DNA of 64,000 nucleotides from positions 5,770,001 through 5,834,000 of the forward strand of contig NZ_CP117425.1 of NCBI RefSeq assembly GCF_030687295.1, given 5' to 3'. Position 1 is the first letter of the stretch. Each line of letters opens with the position of its first letter. Shown here piece by piece: positions 20,064 through 30,958 of this stretch. The notes below the pieces were generated by a model. That model searched no databases. It was given only the letters and a program-made list of their open reading frames with translations, and was not told the DNA's origin. Source of the DNA: Pseudomonas beijingensis. Its GTDB lineage: Bacteria; Pseudomonadota; Gammaproteobacteria; Pseudomonadales; Pseudomonadaceae. Both the position numbers and the translations under genes were made by a program.

Positions 20064-21311
20064 TTAGCTCAGGCGCAGGCGACTGGCGCCCACCAGCCAG
20101 CTGTAAATCAGATAAAGCACGATGGTCGCCAGCAACAGCAGCCCGCCGAGCGCCGTGGCCATGCCCCAGTTGATGCTGGTGTTGGTGTAGAACGCGACGA
20201 AGTAGCTGACCATCTGGTCGTTCGGGCTGCCCAGCAGCGCCGGCGTGATGTAGTAGCCGATGGCAAGGATGAACACCAGCAGGCAACCGGCGCCGACACC
20301 GGCATAGGTCTGCGGGAAGTACACCCGCCAGAAACTGGCGAACGGATGGCAGCCCAGGGAAATCGCCGCTCGCATGTAGGTGGGCGAGATACCTTTCATC
20401 ACGCTGTAGATCGGCAGGATCATGAACGGCAGCAGGATATGGACCATGGAGATATAGACACCGGTGCGGTTGAATACCAGTTCCAGGGGCTTATCGATGA
20501 CGCCCATGGCCATCAGGCCACTGTTGATCAGGCCGCCCGACTGCAGCAGCACGATCCACGCGGCGACTCGCACCAGAATCGAGGTCCAGAACGGTAGCAA
20601 CACCAGGATCATCAACAGGTTGCTTTGGCGCGACGGCAGGTTCGCCAGCAGGTAGGCCAGCGGATAGGCCAACACCAGGCAGATCGCGGTGATCACCAGG
20701 CCCATCCAGAACGTACGGGTGAAAATATCCAGGTAAATCGCCTGGTCGGGGGTGGCCGGGGCCAGTTCGCCGAGGTCATCGATGCGGTGATCGACGGCCG
20801 CCAGCAGGTAATACGGGGTGACGTCACTGGTGTTGCGGCGAATCACCTGCCAATACGCCGGGTCGCCCCAACGCTCATCGAGGTTTTCCATGGCTTCTTT
20901 ATAGGAAGCCGGCTCGGTGGCAAACGGCAACGCCCGAGCAGTCTTGGTCAGCAGGCTGCGATAGCCGGCCAGTTCCATGTTCAAGCGCTTGGACAAGTCG
21001 CCCAGGGTCTGATTCTTGCGGGCTTCGGCCAGGTCTTCACTGGCAGCCTTGTACACCGGCTCGCCCGGCAAACCGCGTCCGTCCCAGGCCGCGACGGCAG
21101 CGACGGTGCGGGGCATGGCGCCCACCACTTCCGGGTTGCTGACGCTTTTGAACAGCAGCGCCACGATCGGCACCAGAAACACCAGCAACAGAAACAGCAC
21201 CAGCGGCGCGATCAAGGCCTGGGCCTTCCAGCGGTTGACCCGCTCGGCACGCTTGAGCCGCTGCTTAAGGGTGGGGCTGGTGCCCGCGTTCAGTGGAACG
21301 GCGATGGCCAT
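20064..21311 (-). CDS. agtC: ABC transporter permease, PotB/PotH-like (AgtC-like)
   Basis: This is a 415-residue permease. After the first membrane helix (residues 32-52) it has an unusually long periplasmic loop of about 130 residues, followed by the five-helix permease core with the EAA segment MRAAISLGCHPFASFWRVYFP. It is separated by 13 bases from the second permease and forms the channel with it. An REP pair lies in the 202-base gap between it and the binding-protein gene, so the expression of the two parts may differ. Confidence 0.88.
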   Translation of the reverse strand: MAIAVPLNAGTSPTLKQRLKRAERVNRWKAQALIAPLVLFLLLVFLVPIVALLFKSVSNPEVVGAMPRTVAAVAAWDGRGLPGEPVYKAASEDLAEARKNQTLGDLSKRLNMELAGYRSLLTKTARALPFATEPASYKEAMENLDERWGDPAYWQVIRRNTSDVTPYYLLAAVDHRIDDLGELAPATPDQAIYLDIFTRTFWMGLVITAICLVLAYPLAYLLANLPSRQSNLLMILVLLPFWTSILVRVAAWIVLLQSGGLINSGLMAMGVIDKPLELVFNRTGVYISMVHILLPFMILPIYSVMKGISPTYMRAAISLGCHPFASFWRVYFPQTYAGVGAGCLLVFILAIGYYITPALLGSPNDQMVSYFVAFYTNTSINWGMATALGGLLLLATIVLYLIYSWLVGASRLRLS

Positions 21312-21395
21312 GGCGAACTCCGCAAATCTTTTTATCGTTACAGGGGCGGCGGACCGCCTCTGTTCTTTTGAAACACCCGAGTTGATGCAGGAACC

Positions 21396-21484
21396 TGTGG
21401 GAGCGAGCTGGCTCGCGATGGCTGCGGCACACTCAATACTGAGGTGCCTGACAGACCGCTATCGCGAGCAAGCTCGCTCCCACA
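21396..21484. repeat. inverted REP pair inside the ABC transporter operon
   Basis: Two facing REP copies occupy the gap between the binding-protein gene and the first permease. The left copy has a CTGG in place of CTTG at its centre. In an mRNA they would form a stable structure just after the binding-protein stop. Confidence 0.92.
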
Positions 21485-21513
21485 TGGATCTCATCCGGTT
21501 TCAGACCGTCGAG

Positions 21514-22557
21514 TTACTTGGCCGCCCAGGAGTTGAAACGCTGCTCCAGTTGCTCACCGTTGTCAGCCCAGAAGCTGACGTCGATCTGCACCTGGTTGGC
21601 GATGTTTTCCGGGGTGGTCGGCATGTCTTTCAGGACATCCTTGGCCAGCAACGGCACAGCCTGGGTATTGGCCGGGCCGTAGGCGATGTTTTCCGAGTAG
21701 GTTTTCTGCTGCTGCGGTGCCACCGAGAAGGCGATGAATTTCTTCGCCGCTTCGGCACGGGTCTTGTCCAGGCCGCGCGGGATGGCCCAGGCGTCGAAGT
21801 CGTAGATGCCGCCGTTCCACACCACTTTCAGGTTGCTTTCTTTCTGTACCGCAGCGATCCGGCCGTTGTAGGCCGAGCTCATGACCACGTCACCGGAAGC
21901 CAGGTATTGCGGCGGCTGGGCGCCGGCTTCCCACCACTGGATGTTTGGCTTGAGCTCGTCGAGCTTCTTGAACGCACGATCCTGGCCATCTTTGCCAGCC
22001 AGCACCTTGTAGACGTCTTTCGGCGCTACGCCGTCGGCCATCAAGGCGAATTCCAGGGTGTACTTGGCACCTTTACGCAGGCCGCGCTTGCCCGGGAATT
22101 GCTTGGTGTCCCAGAAGTCCGCCCAACTGGTCGGCGCGGTCTTGAGTTTGTCGGCGTTGTAGGCCAGCACGGTCGACCATACGAAGAAACCTACGCCGCA
22201 AGGCTGAATGGCACCCTTGACGTAATCCTCGGCCTTGCCGAACAGGGCCGGATCGAGTTGCTCAAACATGTCCTCGTCACAGCCACGGGACAATTCCGGG
22301 GACTCGACTTCCACCAGGTCCCAGGAAACGCTCTTGGTATCGACCATGGCCTTGACCTTGGCCATTTCGCCGTTGTACTCGCCAGCCACGATCTTGCCGT
22401 TGCCGGCCGCTTCCCACGGTGCGTAGAAGGCTTTGACCTGAGCCGCCTTGTTCGCCCCGCCGAAAGACACCACGGTCAGGTCCGGGCCCGCCGCCATCGC
22501 GCTTGCCGTACCCATCATGCCCAGTGTCAGGGCTGTGAACTTCAGGGATCTCAACAT
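21514..22557 (-). CDS. agtB: ABC transporter periplasmic substrate-binding protein, PotD-like (AgtB-like)
   Basis: The protein has 347 residues with a clear signal peptide (residues 1 to about 23, ending ASAMAAG) and a PotD/PotF-type binding fold starting LTVVSFGGANKAAQ. It captures the substrate in the periplasm. Candidates by homology are polyamines, GABA or 5-aminovalerate, the last two reported for the P. aeruginosa AgtABCD system as I recall. It follows the ATPase gene after 49 bases. Confidence 0.88.
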   Translation of the reverse strand: MLRSLKFTALTLGMMGTASAMAAGPDLTVVSFGGANKAAQVKAFYAPWEAAGNGKIVAGEYNGEMAKVKAMVDTKSVSWDLVEVESPELSRGCDEDMFEQLDPALFGKAEDYVKGAIQPCGVGFFVWSTVLAYNADKLKTAPTSWADFWDTKQFPGKRGLRKGAKYTLEFALMADGVAPKDVYKVLAGKDGQDRAFKKLDELKPNIQWWEAGAQPPQYLASGDVVMSSAYNGRIAAVQKESNLKVVWNGGIYDFDAWAIPRGLDKTRAEAAKKFIAFSVAPQQQKTYSENIAYGPANTQAVPLLAKDVLKDMPTTPENIANQVQIDVSFWADNGEQLEQRFNSWAAK

Positions 22558-22606
22558 TTATTGTTCTCTCCACGTGCAGGGTTGGTGTTGGTACAGCAGG
22601 GGGCGA

Positions 22607-23731
22607 TCAATTCGCCTCTAAAAGGGGATCGAGCGCACGCACATGCTCGACTTGCCAGCCAAGCGGAACCACGTCCCCGACGGCGAGCGCGGGATCGAGC
22701 TCGGCAATCGGCTGTTTCACGAAGAAGTCGTTCTTGCCGCAGACTTCCAAGCGAACCCGGACGTGGTCGCCCAGATAGATGAATTCCGCCACCCTCCCTG
22801 AGAAGCGGTTGACACAGTGTTCGCTGACGCCGTTGAGGCTCACCCGTTCCGGACGGATCGACAGGGTCACCGGCTCGCCGGGCTGGCCGACGTTCACCGC
22901 CAGGGCCTCGACTTTCTCGCCGCGCGCCAGCTCCACCAGGCAACGATCGCCAGTGTGGCTGTGCAGGCGACCGTTGAGACGGTTGTTTTCGCCGATGAAG
23001 TTGGCGACGAAGGTATTTTTCGGCTCTTCATACAGGGTGCGCGGTGGGGCGATCTGCTGGATTTCGCCCTGGTGGAATACCGCCACGCGGTCGGACATGG
23101 TCAAGGCTTCGCCCTGGTCGTGGGTCACGTAGACCACGGTCACGCCAAGGCGCTGATGCAGGTGCTTGATTTCCATCTGCATGTGTTCGCGCAATTGCTT
23201 GTCCAGCGCACCAAGAGGTTCATCCATCAGCACCAGCTGCGGCTCGAACACCAGCGCCCGGGCCAGGGCCACCCGTTGTTGCTGGCCGCCGGACAATTGC
23301 GCCGGGTAGCGTTGGGCGAAGCTGTCCAGCTGGACCATGCTCAGGACGCGCTTGACCCGATCGCTGACGTCGCTCTTGTTCAGGCCTCGCACGGTCAACG
23401 GGAAAGCGAGGTTCTCGGCGACAGTAATATGGGGGAACAAGGCGTAGTTCTGGAACACCATGCCGATGTCGCGCTTGTGTGGTGGCACATTGTTGATCGA
23501 GCGCCCGGCCAGCAGAATCTCGCCGGCGGTTGGGGTTTCAAACCCGGCGAGCATCATCAGGCTGGTGGTCTTGCCGGAGCCTGAAGGCCCGAGCAGGGTC
23601 AGGAATTCGCCTTTGCGAATGTCCAGGTTAAGGTCTTTGACGATCAGGTTCTCGCCGTCGTAGCTCTTCTGCACACCACGAAAGCTGACCAGCACATCGC
23701 TGGCCCCCGCGCTTGAATCGACCTGGCTCAT
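22607..23731 (-). CDS. agtA: ABC transporter ATP-binding protein, PotA-like (AgtA-like)
   Basis: The protein has 374 residues. Walker A is GPSGSGKTT near residue 50, the signature is LSGGQQQRVALARAL and Walker B is LVLMDEPLGALD; a C-terminal TOBE-type domain follows (LSIRPERVSL). It energises the importer formed with the next three genes and is the first gene of the operon. A palindrome with GTAGGG/CCCTAC arms lies about 112 bases upstream of the start. Confidence 0.9.
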   Translation of the reverse strand: MSQVDSSAGASDVLVSFRGVQKSYDGENLIVKDLNLDIRKGEFLTLLGPSGSGKTTSLMMLAGFETPTAGEILLAGRSINNVPPHKRDIGMVFQNYALFPHITVAENLAFPLTVRGLNKSDVSDRVKRVLSMVQLDSFAQRYPAQLSGGQQQRVALARALVFEPQLVLMDEPLGALDKQLREHMQMEIKHLHQRLGVTVVYVTHDQGEALTMSDRVAVFHQGEIQQIAPPRTLYEEPKNTFVANFIGENNRLNGRLHSHTGDRCLVELARGEKVEALAVNVGQPGEPVTLSIRPERVSLNGVSEHCVNRFSGRVAEFIYLGDHVRVRLEVCGKNDFFVKQPIAELDPALAVGDVVPLGWQVEHVRALDPLLEAN

Positions 23732-23842
23732 ACCCGCACCTTTTGTTTTGATGACTGCTTGTGAATCAAGCCTAGTGGAGCCTGGGGTCCGCGCAAATCG
23801 GGACGCAGGAGAGAATCGCCTCAGCCGGATGGAAGAGTCGGG

Positions 23843-23858
23843 GTAGGGATTGCCCTAC
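23843..23858. promoter_or_regulatory. candidate operator upstream of the agt-like operon
   Basis: A perfect inverted repeat GTAGGG-ATTG-CCCTAC stands alone in the 256-base gap between the first transporter gene and the LuxR-type regulator. Its size suits a NarL-family dimer. That it is the regulator's site is inference from position. Confidence 0.4.
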
Positions 23859-23897
23859 AAGGATGGCGGGATTGGGTAAATGCAGCGGCGAGTTTTA

Positions 23898-23914
23898 AGC
23901 GGCAAGCTGCAAGC
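23898..23914. repeat. short Pseudomonas intergenic repeat fragment
   Basis: AGCGGCAAGCTGCAAGC resembles the sequence found downstream of prkA (40815-40845, AGCGGCAAGCTTCTAGC), suggesting a dispersed intergenic repeat family other than the main REP type. Confidence 0.4.
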
Positions 23915-23987
23915 AGGGGCAAAAAGCGCTGTTGGGGTGTGTCGCAAATGGATATGCCAACACAAAACCCAGGGGGAATGGTGAAGT

Positions 23988-24617
23988 TCAGAGCAACTTG
24001 TGCTCCATCGCATATTTCACCAACTCCGCCAATGAGGTGATGTTGAGCTTTTGCATCAGCCGCGCCTTGTGGGTGCTGATGGTCTTGCTGCTCAGGGCCA
24101 GTTGCTGGGCGATGTCGTTGACGTTGGCGCCCTGGGCCAGGCGTTCGAAGACTGAGAACTCGCGCTCGGACAGCAGCGAGTGCAGCGGACGCGCGTCGGT
24201 CAGGCCGACTTCGAAGACCATACGGTCGGCCAGGTCCGGGTCGATGTAGCGCCCGCCGGCCGCGACCTTGCGAATCGCCATGAGCAGCAGGGCCGGGTCG
24301 CTGTCCTTGGTCGCGTAGCCAGCGGCCCCTACTTTCAATGCACGGGCGGCCATTTGCGCCTCGTCATGCATCGACAGCACCAGGATGGCCGGTGGATTGT
24401 TCAGCGCCCGGATCCGTGGGATCGCCTCCAGCCCGTTGACACCGGGCATGGAAATGTCCAGCAGCACCACTTCGCAGGGCACATGACGCAGGGTTTCGAG
24501 CAATTGTTCGCCATTGCTCGCCTCTCCCACCACCACCAGATCCTTGGCCAGGCCGATCAACTGTTTGATGCCTTCCCGGACGATGGTGTGGTCTTCGGCT
24601 ACCAGTACACGGATCAC
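23988..24617 (-). CDS. agtR: LuxR/NarL-type response regulator (AgtR-like)
   Basis: The protein has 209 residues and starts with GTG. The receiver domain has acidic residues in VAEDH and the phosphoacceptor Asp54 in VVLLDISMPG. The C-terminal LuxR helix-turn-helix carries ANVNDIAQQLALSSKTISTHK. It pairs with the histidine kinase that lies upstream on the same strand. Its place beside the transporter matches AgtR of P. aeruginosa, which from memory activates agtABCD. Between it and the kinase lie two outward-facing REP copies. Confidence 0.9.
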   Translation of the reverse strand: MIRVLVAEDHTIVREGIKQLIGLAKDLVVVGEASNGEQLLETLRHVPCEVVLLDISMPGVNGLEAIPRIRALNNPPAILVLSMHDEAQMAARALKVGAAGYATKDSDPALLLMAIRKVAAGGRYIDPDLADRMVFEVGLTDARPLHSLLSEREFSVFERLAQGANVNDIAQQLALSSKTISTHKARLMQKLNITSLAELVKYAMEHKLL

Positions 24618-24702
24618 ATTGCTCTCCAGATTCAGGGGCTCATCGCAAACGTGTTCGCAATGGCTACTTTACGCTCTACATCCTTGCCAACAGATCCATC
24701 GC

Positions 24703-24797
24703 TATCGCGAGCAAGCTCGCTCCCACATTGGATGGGTGATTGAACACAGGTGTTGAATCCACCCCGCAACCATGTGGGAGCGAGCTTGCTCGCGATA
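24703..24797. repeat. pair of REP elements in tail-to-tail orientation
   Basis: A reverse copy at 24703-24727 and a forward copy at 24773-24797 bracket 45 bases, the opposite arrangement to the other doublets such as the one at 14591. They separate the kinase stop from the regulator start. Confidence 0.9.
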
Positions 24798-24823
24798 GGG
24801 CCAGCCCAGGCGACCCAAGACCA

Positions 24824-27220
24824 TCAGACCTCATGCAACGGCACCCGCACCGACAAGGTCGTCCCCTCCCCCGGTTCACTGTCCAGGGTCAATTGACCGC
24901 CCATGATCAGCACCCGCTCACGCATGCCGACCAGACCAAAGGACGTCGGCCGGCTGGTATCGGCAATAAATCCTACACCGTCGTCGCTGACCGTCAGACA
25001 TAAATCAGCGCCTTGTTGAGCCAGCGTCAACTCCACGGTATGCGCCTGGGCATGGCGCATCACGTTGGTCAGCGCCTCCTGGAGAATCCGAAACAGGCCG
25101 ATGGCCTTGGCATCGCTCAAGGGCGGCAGATTGTCCGGCACCTGCACCAGGCAAGGAATCTGCGTACGCGCCTCGAAGCGCCGGGCCTGCCATTCGATGG
25201 CTGAGGCGATACCGGCATCCAGGATCGGCGGGCGCAACGCCGTCGCCACGTCCCGCACCAGTTGGAACAACTGGGCAATCAAACGCTTCATGCTGTTAAG
25301 CCGCTCATGCAGGCCCGGGTCGAGTTGCGCGTAGGCCAATTCACACATGGAAGTTTCAAGCTTCAACACCGTCAGCATCTGGCCCAGCTCGTCGTGGACT
25401 TCCCGGGCAATACGGGCTTTTTCCTCTTCCCGCACGCTTTCCAGGTGCGCCGACAATTCGCGCAGCTGCTCCCGGGAACGGGCCAGTTCCAGCTCGATGC
25501 GCTTGCTGTCGGTGATGTCCCAGACGATACCGTCCCAGACATAGGCGCCATCCTCGAGACGACGGGTGATCGCCTTGATCTCGGCCCATCGTTCCTGGCC
25601 TTCGCGGGTCAGGATGCGGCCCTGCCATGACCAATCGCTGTCGGTGTCCAGCGCCTGGTCCTGGGTGCGGTGATAATCGGCCTTGTCCTCCGGGTGCACC
25701 AGGCTGCGTAGCCCGGTGTCGCTGCGGGCCAGGGTTGCAGGGGAATAACCCACCAGGCTTTCGCTGCCTTCGCTGATGTAGGCAAAGTCGATCTGGCCGG
25801 TCACCGGCGCCCGCTCCAGGCGAAAGACCAGGCCCGGCACATTGGCGGCGATGCCTTGCAGCCGCGCCTCGCTTTCGCGCAACGCCGCCAGCGCACGTCG
25901 GCGCTCGGTCACATCATTGAGGTAGACCACCAGGTATTCGGCGTCACGAAAACGCAGGAAGCTCAGGGACACGTCGGCCGGCAGGATGCTGCCGTCGGCT
26001 CGCACGCACTCGGTTTCGAAGCTCTGCGGCCCCTCTTCACTGGCCCGGGCGCGCTTCCACAGGTTCAACCAGCGGTCCATGTGCAAGCCCGGCTCGAAGT
26101 CGATCAAGGGCCGGTCGATGATGGCGCCCGAAGCGTAGCCAAGCATGGTTTCGGCCGCTCGGTTGGCGTAGCGCACGTGGCTGTCCCAATTGACCCACAG
26201 AATGCCGACGGTGCTTTGGTCGATGGAAAACTGCGTCAGGCGCAAGGCTTCTTCGCTGGCAGCACGCTGGGCGATGTCTTCCCTCGCGGCACGCAGACGG
26301 CGCTCCAGGCCACGTTGCTGGCGGCGCTGCCAGAACACGATGGCGACACTGCTGAGCAGCAGGGCCAGGATCAACAGGGTCAGGTTCTGCCAGAAACCCG
26401 GGGTTTCGGTCAGGCGTGGGTATTTGGGCTTGAGCCAACGGCTGTGCAACTGCTCCAGCTCCTTGGCCGGGATCGCCTGCAAACCGCTGTCGATGATTTC
26501 TGCCAGCTCCGGCCAGTCCCGGCGTGTGGCCACCCGTAGCAACTGCGGCAGACCAATGTCGCCCACCACCGCCAGCTCGGCGAATTCGGGCTCGACCATC
26601 AACCGCCCCAACTGCGCTTCGTCGACCACCGCGTATCGGGCCTGCTGGGTCAGCAGCAATTGCAGGGCCTCACGCTCCATCGGCACGCCTTGCAGGTTCA
26701 GCGTCGGGTAGTTGCTGCGCAGGTAATCAGCCGTGGCGCTGGGCATGCGCACCGCGACACGGGCCTGGGCGTCGAGTTTTTCCAACTCCACCCCCTCAGC
26801 CCCTTTCTGCGCACCGACGATCAATTGCGGCACGCGCATGTAGGGATCGGAAAACTGCCAGAGCTTGAGCCCGCCCGGGGATTGGGTCAGGCCCGGAGCG
26901 ACGTCCACCTCGCCAGCACGCACCGCGGCTTCCAGTTGCGCCACGTCCTGGAAATTGCGCCAGGTCAGCTCGACGTTCAAGGCCTTGCCCAGCCACTGCA
27001 TCAACTCGACGTTGGTACCGGACAACCGCTGTAAACGCCGGTCGTATTGCGCATAGGGCGCCTGCAAGACCAGGCCGACCCGCCATTGCGGATGTTGCAC
27101 CAGCCATTGGCGCTGCCCTGCATTCAATTGCACCCCAGGCGCCGACGGCGCGGGCGCGGCCCACGCCATCAAGGGAAGCCATAAACAGCCGATAACCCAC
27201 AGGCAGCAAAAACGCATCAT
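24824..27220 (-). CDS. agtS: hybrid-input sensor histidine kinase with periplasmic binding domain (AgtS-like)
   Basis: The protein has about 798 residues from the ATG at 27220; the longer open frame begins at a TTG without ribosome-binding site. In order there is a signal sequence, a solute-binding domain of the amino-acid type (about residues 35-270), one membrane helix (LTLLILALLLSSVAIVFW), two PAS/PAC domains and a NarX-type HisKA_3/HATPase core with phosphoacceptor histidine in REVHDELGQML and the ATP-lid FGLVGMRER. A binding-domain input fits direct sensing of a small amine or amino acid in the periplasm. It pairs with the downstream response regulator. Confidence 0.9.
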   Translation of the reverse strand: MMRFCCLWVIGCLWLPLMAWAAPAPSAPGVQLNAGQRQWLVQHPQWRVGLVLQAPYAQYDRRLQRLSGTNVELMQWLGKALNVELTWRNFQDVAQLEAAVRAGEVDVAPGLTQSPGGLKLWQFSDPYMRVPQLIVGAQKGAEGVELEKLDAQARVAVRMPSATADYLRSNYPTLNLQGVPMEREALQLLLTQQARYAVVDEAQLGRLMVEPEFAELAVVGDIGLPQLLRVATRRDWPELAEIIDSGLQAIPAKELEQLHSRWLKPKYPRLTETPGFWQNLTLLILALLLSSVAIVFWQRRQQRGLERRLRAAREDIAQRAASEEALRLTQFSIDQSTVGILWVNWDSHVRYANRAAETMLGYASGAIIDRPLIDFEPGLHMDRWLNLWKRARASEEGPQSFETECVRADGSILPADVSLSFLRFRDAEYLVVYLNDVTERRRALAALRESEARLQGIAANVPGLVFRLERAPVTGQIDFAYISEGSESLVGYSPATLARSDTGLRSLVHPEDKADYHRTQDQALDTDSDWSWQGRILTREGQERWAEIKAITRRLEDGAYVWDGIVWDITDSKRIELELARSREQLRELSAHLESVREEEKARIAREVHDELGQMLTVLKLETSMCELAYAQLDPGLHERLNSMKRLIAQLFQLVRDVATALRPPILDAGIASAIEWQARRFEARTQIPCLVQVPDNLPPLSDAKAIGLFRILQEALTNVMRHAQAHTVELTLAQQGADLCLTVSDDGVGFIADTSRPTSFGLVGMRERVLIMGGQLTLDSEPGEGTTLSVRVPLHEV

Positions 27221-27294
27221 CGAAGTCTCATGCACTGACAAATACTGACCAACCCATTAGGCTGCCGGAAATACTTCTGGTCATGGAATATCCG

Positions 27295-28287
27295 ATGCCC
27301 TCTGTTTATCGCCTGGCGTTGCCAGCATTGTGCCTGTCGCTGATCCTGCCAAGTGCCTTTTCTGTCCAGGCCAGCGAAACGGCCCCCGCCGCCGAGCAAC
27401 CTGCCCAAGAAAAAACCGTCGAGCGCCAGCCTTTGCTCGAGCGTAGCCAGGAAGAAGCGGCTGCACTTGGACGAAAAATCCCGCCCCAGGAACAGCAGCA
27501 GTTGCAGACCGGCAGCGACACCTTCCTGGCGCTGTGGAAACCGGCCAATACCAGTGAACCCAGGGGCGCGGTCATCATAATCCCCGGGGCCGGTGAAACA
27601 GCTGACTGGCCTCAAGTCGTCGGCCCATTGCGCAAAAAGTTGCCCGATGTCGAATGGAGCAGCCTGAGTATCACCCTGCCGGACCTGCAAAGCGACGTCA
27701 TTGCACCACGCGTAGTGGAAGCACCGCCCGAGACCAAACCGGCCGACACCGCTGCCGCGGCACCGGACGCCACCACTTCGGCGCCGATCGAACAGGTCGC
27801 AGGCGGCGAAGCCGATGCGGTGGATCCGGTCGTTGCGCCAAACGATGAAGAGCACGCCAAGGCCGACGCCGAGCGCATCTTCGCCCGTATCGATGCGGCG
27901 CTGGCCTACGCCGAACAGCAAAGCGCACGCCGCATCGTGCTGCTGGGCCATGGCACCGGCGCCTATTGGGCCGCGCGTTACTTGAGTGAAAAGCAGCCCT
28001 CGCAAGTCGAACGCTTCGTGATGGTGGCTGCGCAGACGCCGGTCACTGCCAACCCCGGCCTGGCCGAACTGACCCCAACCTTGAAGCTGGCGACCGCCGA
28101 TATCTTCTACATGGACAAACCGCTGGATCGCAACGCGGCGCTGGAGCGCTTGCAGGGGAGCAAGCGCTTGAAAGGTTCGACCTTCAGCCAAGTGTCCCTC
28201 AAGGCCCTGCCGAACCCGTCGGCGGAGCAGGAACAGCTGTTTCGGCGGGTTCGGGGTTGGTTGAATCCGCAGAAGCCGGGGGAGTAA
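27295..28287 (+). CDS. DUF3530 family secreted protein, alpha/beta-hydrolase-like
   Basis: The protein has about 330 residues from the ATG at 27295, which has GGAA six bases upstream; an in-frame ATG at 27283 lacks this. A signal peptide ends near QASETA. The rest resembles an alpha/beta hydrolase: VIIIPGAGE after a strand and VLLGHGTGAYWAARY at the nucleophile elbow, where the usual serine is replaced by threonine (GHGTG). A low-complexity Ala/Pro linker sits in the middle. The catalytic role is therefore doubtful. Confidence 0.8.
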   Translation: MPSVYRLALPALCLSLILPSAFSVQASETAPAAEQPAQEKTVERQPLLERSQEEAAALGRKIPPQEQQQLQTGSDTFLALWKPANTSEPRGAVIIIPGAGETADWPQVVGPLRKKLPDVEWSSLSITLPDLQSDVIAPRVVEAPPETKPADTAAAAPDATTSAPIEQVAGGEADAVDPVVAPNDEEHAKADAERIFARIDAALAYAEQQSARRIVLLGHGTGAYWAARYLSEKQPSQVERFVMVAAQTPVTANPGLAELTPTLKLATADIFYMDKPLDRNAALERLQGSKRLKGSTFSQVSLKALPNPSAEQEQLFRRVRGWLNPQKPGE

Positions 28288-28319
28288 GGGGCACTACAGA
28301 CATCAGACCGGAGGCAGAA

Positions 28320-28349
28320 TGTGGCGAGGGGATTTATCCCCTCGCCACA
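28320..28349. terminator. palindrome between convergent genes, probable terminator
   Basis: TGTGGCGAGGGGAT / ATCCCCTCGCCACA forms a perfect stem with almost no loop, of the same class as the element at 14706. It separates two convergent genes. Confidence 0.6.
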
Positions 28350-28365
28350 AATGCTCCCCGCAGCG

Positions 28366-29133
28366 CTACCGAAAATCCCGCCGTTCCCGAATCAGTCGAT
28401 AGGCGTTATGCAACTCCCGGGTTTTATCGGTGGCCTCACGCACCTGCAACGGTGTCGCGCCGCTGCCGGCAATCTTGTCCGGGTGATGCCGACTGAGTAG
28501 CCGCCGGTAAGCGCGCTTGATCTGCGACGGTTCGCTGGTGGCCGAAACCCCCAGCAAGCGCAGGGCTTCCTGATAGGTCACGCCGGCGTTGGGCCGCGAC
28601 AGTTTCTGCGGTTCGTAATCGGCCGCCAGCGCCTGGACCTGTTGCGGCGTCCAGCCCAACCAGCGGCCCCATTGGGCCACCAGCTCCCGCTCACTGACAC
28701 CGGCACGCCCATCGGCCCAGACCATCCGCCAACAGGCGCGCAGCACCCCTTCAGCCGCATGGGGCTGGACGGCCAGGCGGCGCATGTAACCGCGCAAGCG
28801 ATCGTTTCCGGACTTGCCACGGTTGAACGCCGCGATCGCCCGGCGCTGCGCAGATTCGCTCAGGTCCAGCGCCCGCATCTCCTGGCGAGCCTGCTGGATG
28901 TGGCCGTCGACCACACGCCCATCGCATTTGGCCAGGCGTCCGAGCAATACAAACAACAACTCATCGTTGCGCAACGCCGGGCGGCCGCCCAGCCGCTCAC
29001 GTATTTGTGCCCAGCCCTGCAGGTTCAGGCGCCGGTCTAACGCCTGTCCCAACAACGCACCAAGCATGGCCCCCGGAATGCTGGCTATGGCAAAGCCCGC
29101 CCCGGCTCCAATCAGAGTCCCTGGCCACCACAT
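28366..29133 (-). CDS. djlA: DjlA-like membrane-anchored J-domain co-chaperone
   Basis: The protein has 255 residues. A glycine-rich membrane anchor occupies residues 5-32, a TerB-like helical domain follows (FVLLGRLAKCDGRV), and a C-terminal J domain carries the HPD motif in RRLLSRHHPDK. This is the DjlA order. Such proteins stimulate DnaK at the inner membrane. It lies one base after murU on the same strand. Confidence 0.9.
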   Translation of the reverse strand: MWWPGTLIGAGAGFAIASIPGAMLGALLGQALDRRLNLQGWAQIRERLGGRPALRNDELLFVLLGRLAKCDGRVVDGHIQQARQEMRALDLSESAQRRAIAAFNRGKSGNDRLRGYMRRLAVQPHAAEGVLRACWRMVWADGRAGVSERELVAQWGRWLGWTPQQVQALAADYEPQKLSRPNAGVTYQEALRLLGVSATSEPSQIKRAYRRLLSRHHPDKIAGSGATPLQVREATDKTRELHNAYRLIRERRDFR

Positions 29134-29134
29134 A

Positions 29135-30828
<1,694 letters not shown>

Positions 30829-30958
30829 TGCAAGGGTCTCCGACGGCGCTAGCCGTCAAGCGGGTCATGCTTTATTATCCAGCATCTTTTTCAGACCATC
30901 GAGAGGCGTGCGGCCCACACCGCGGGCAGATGGCACGCAGGAAGCCCGGACTAATAAG

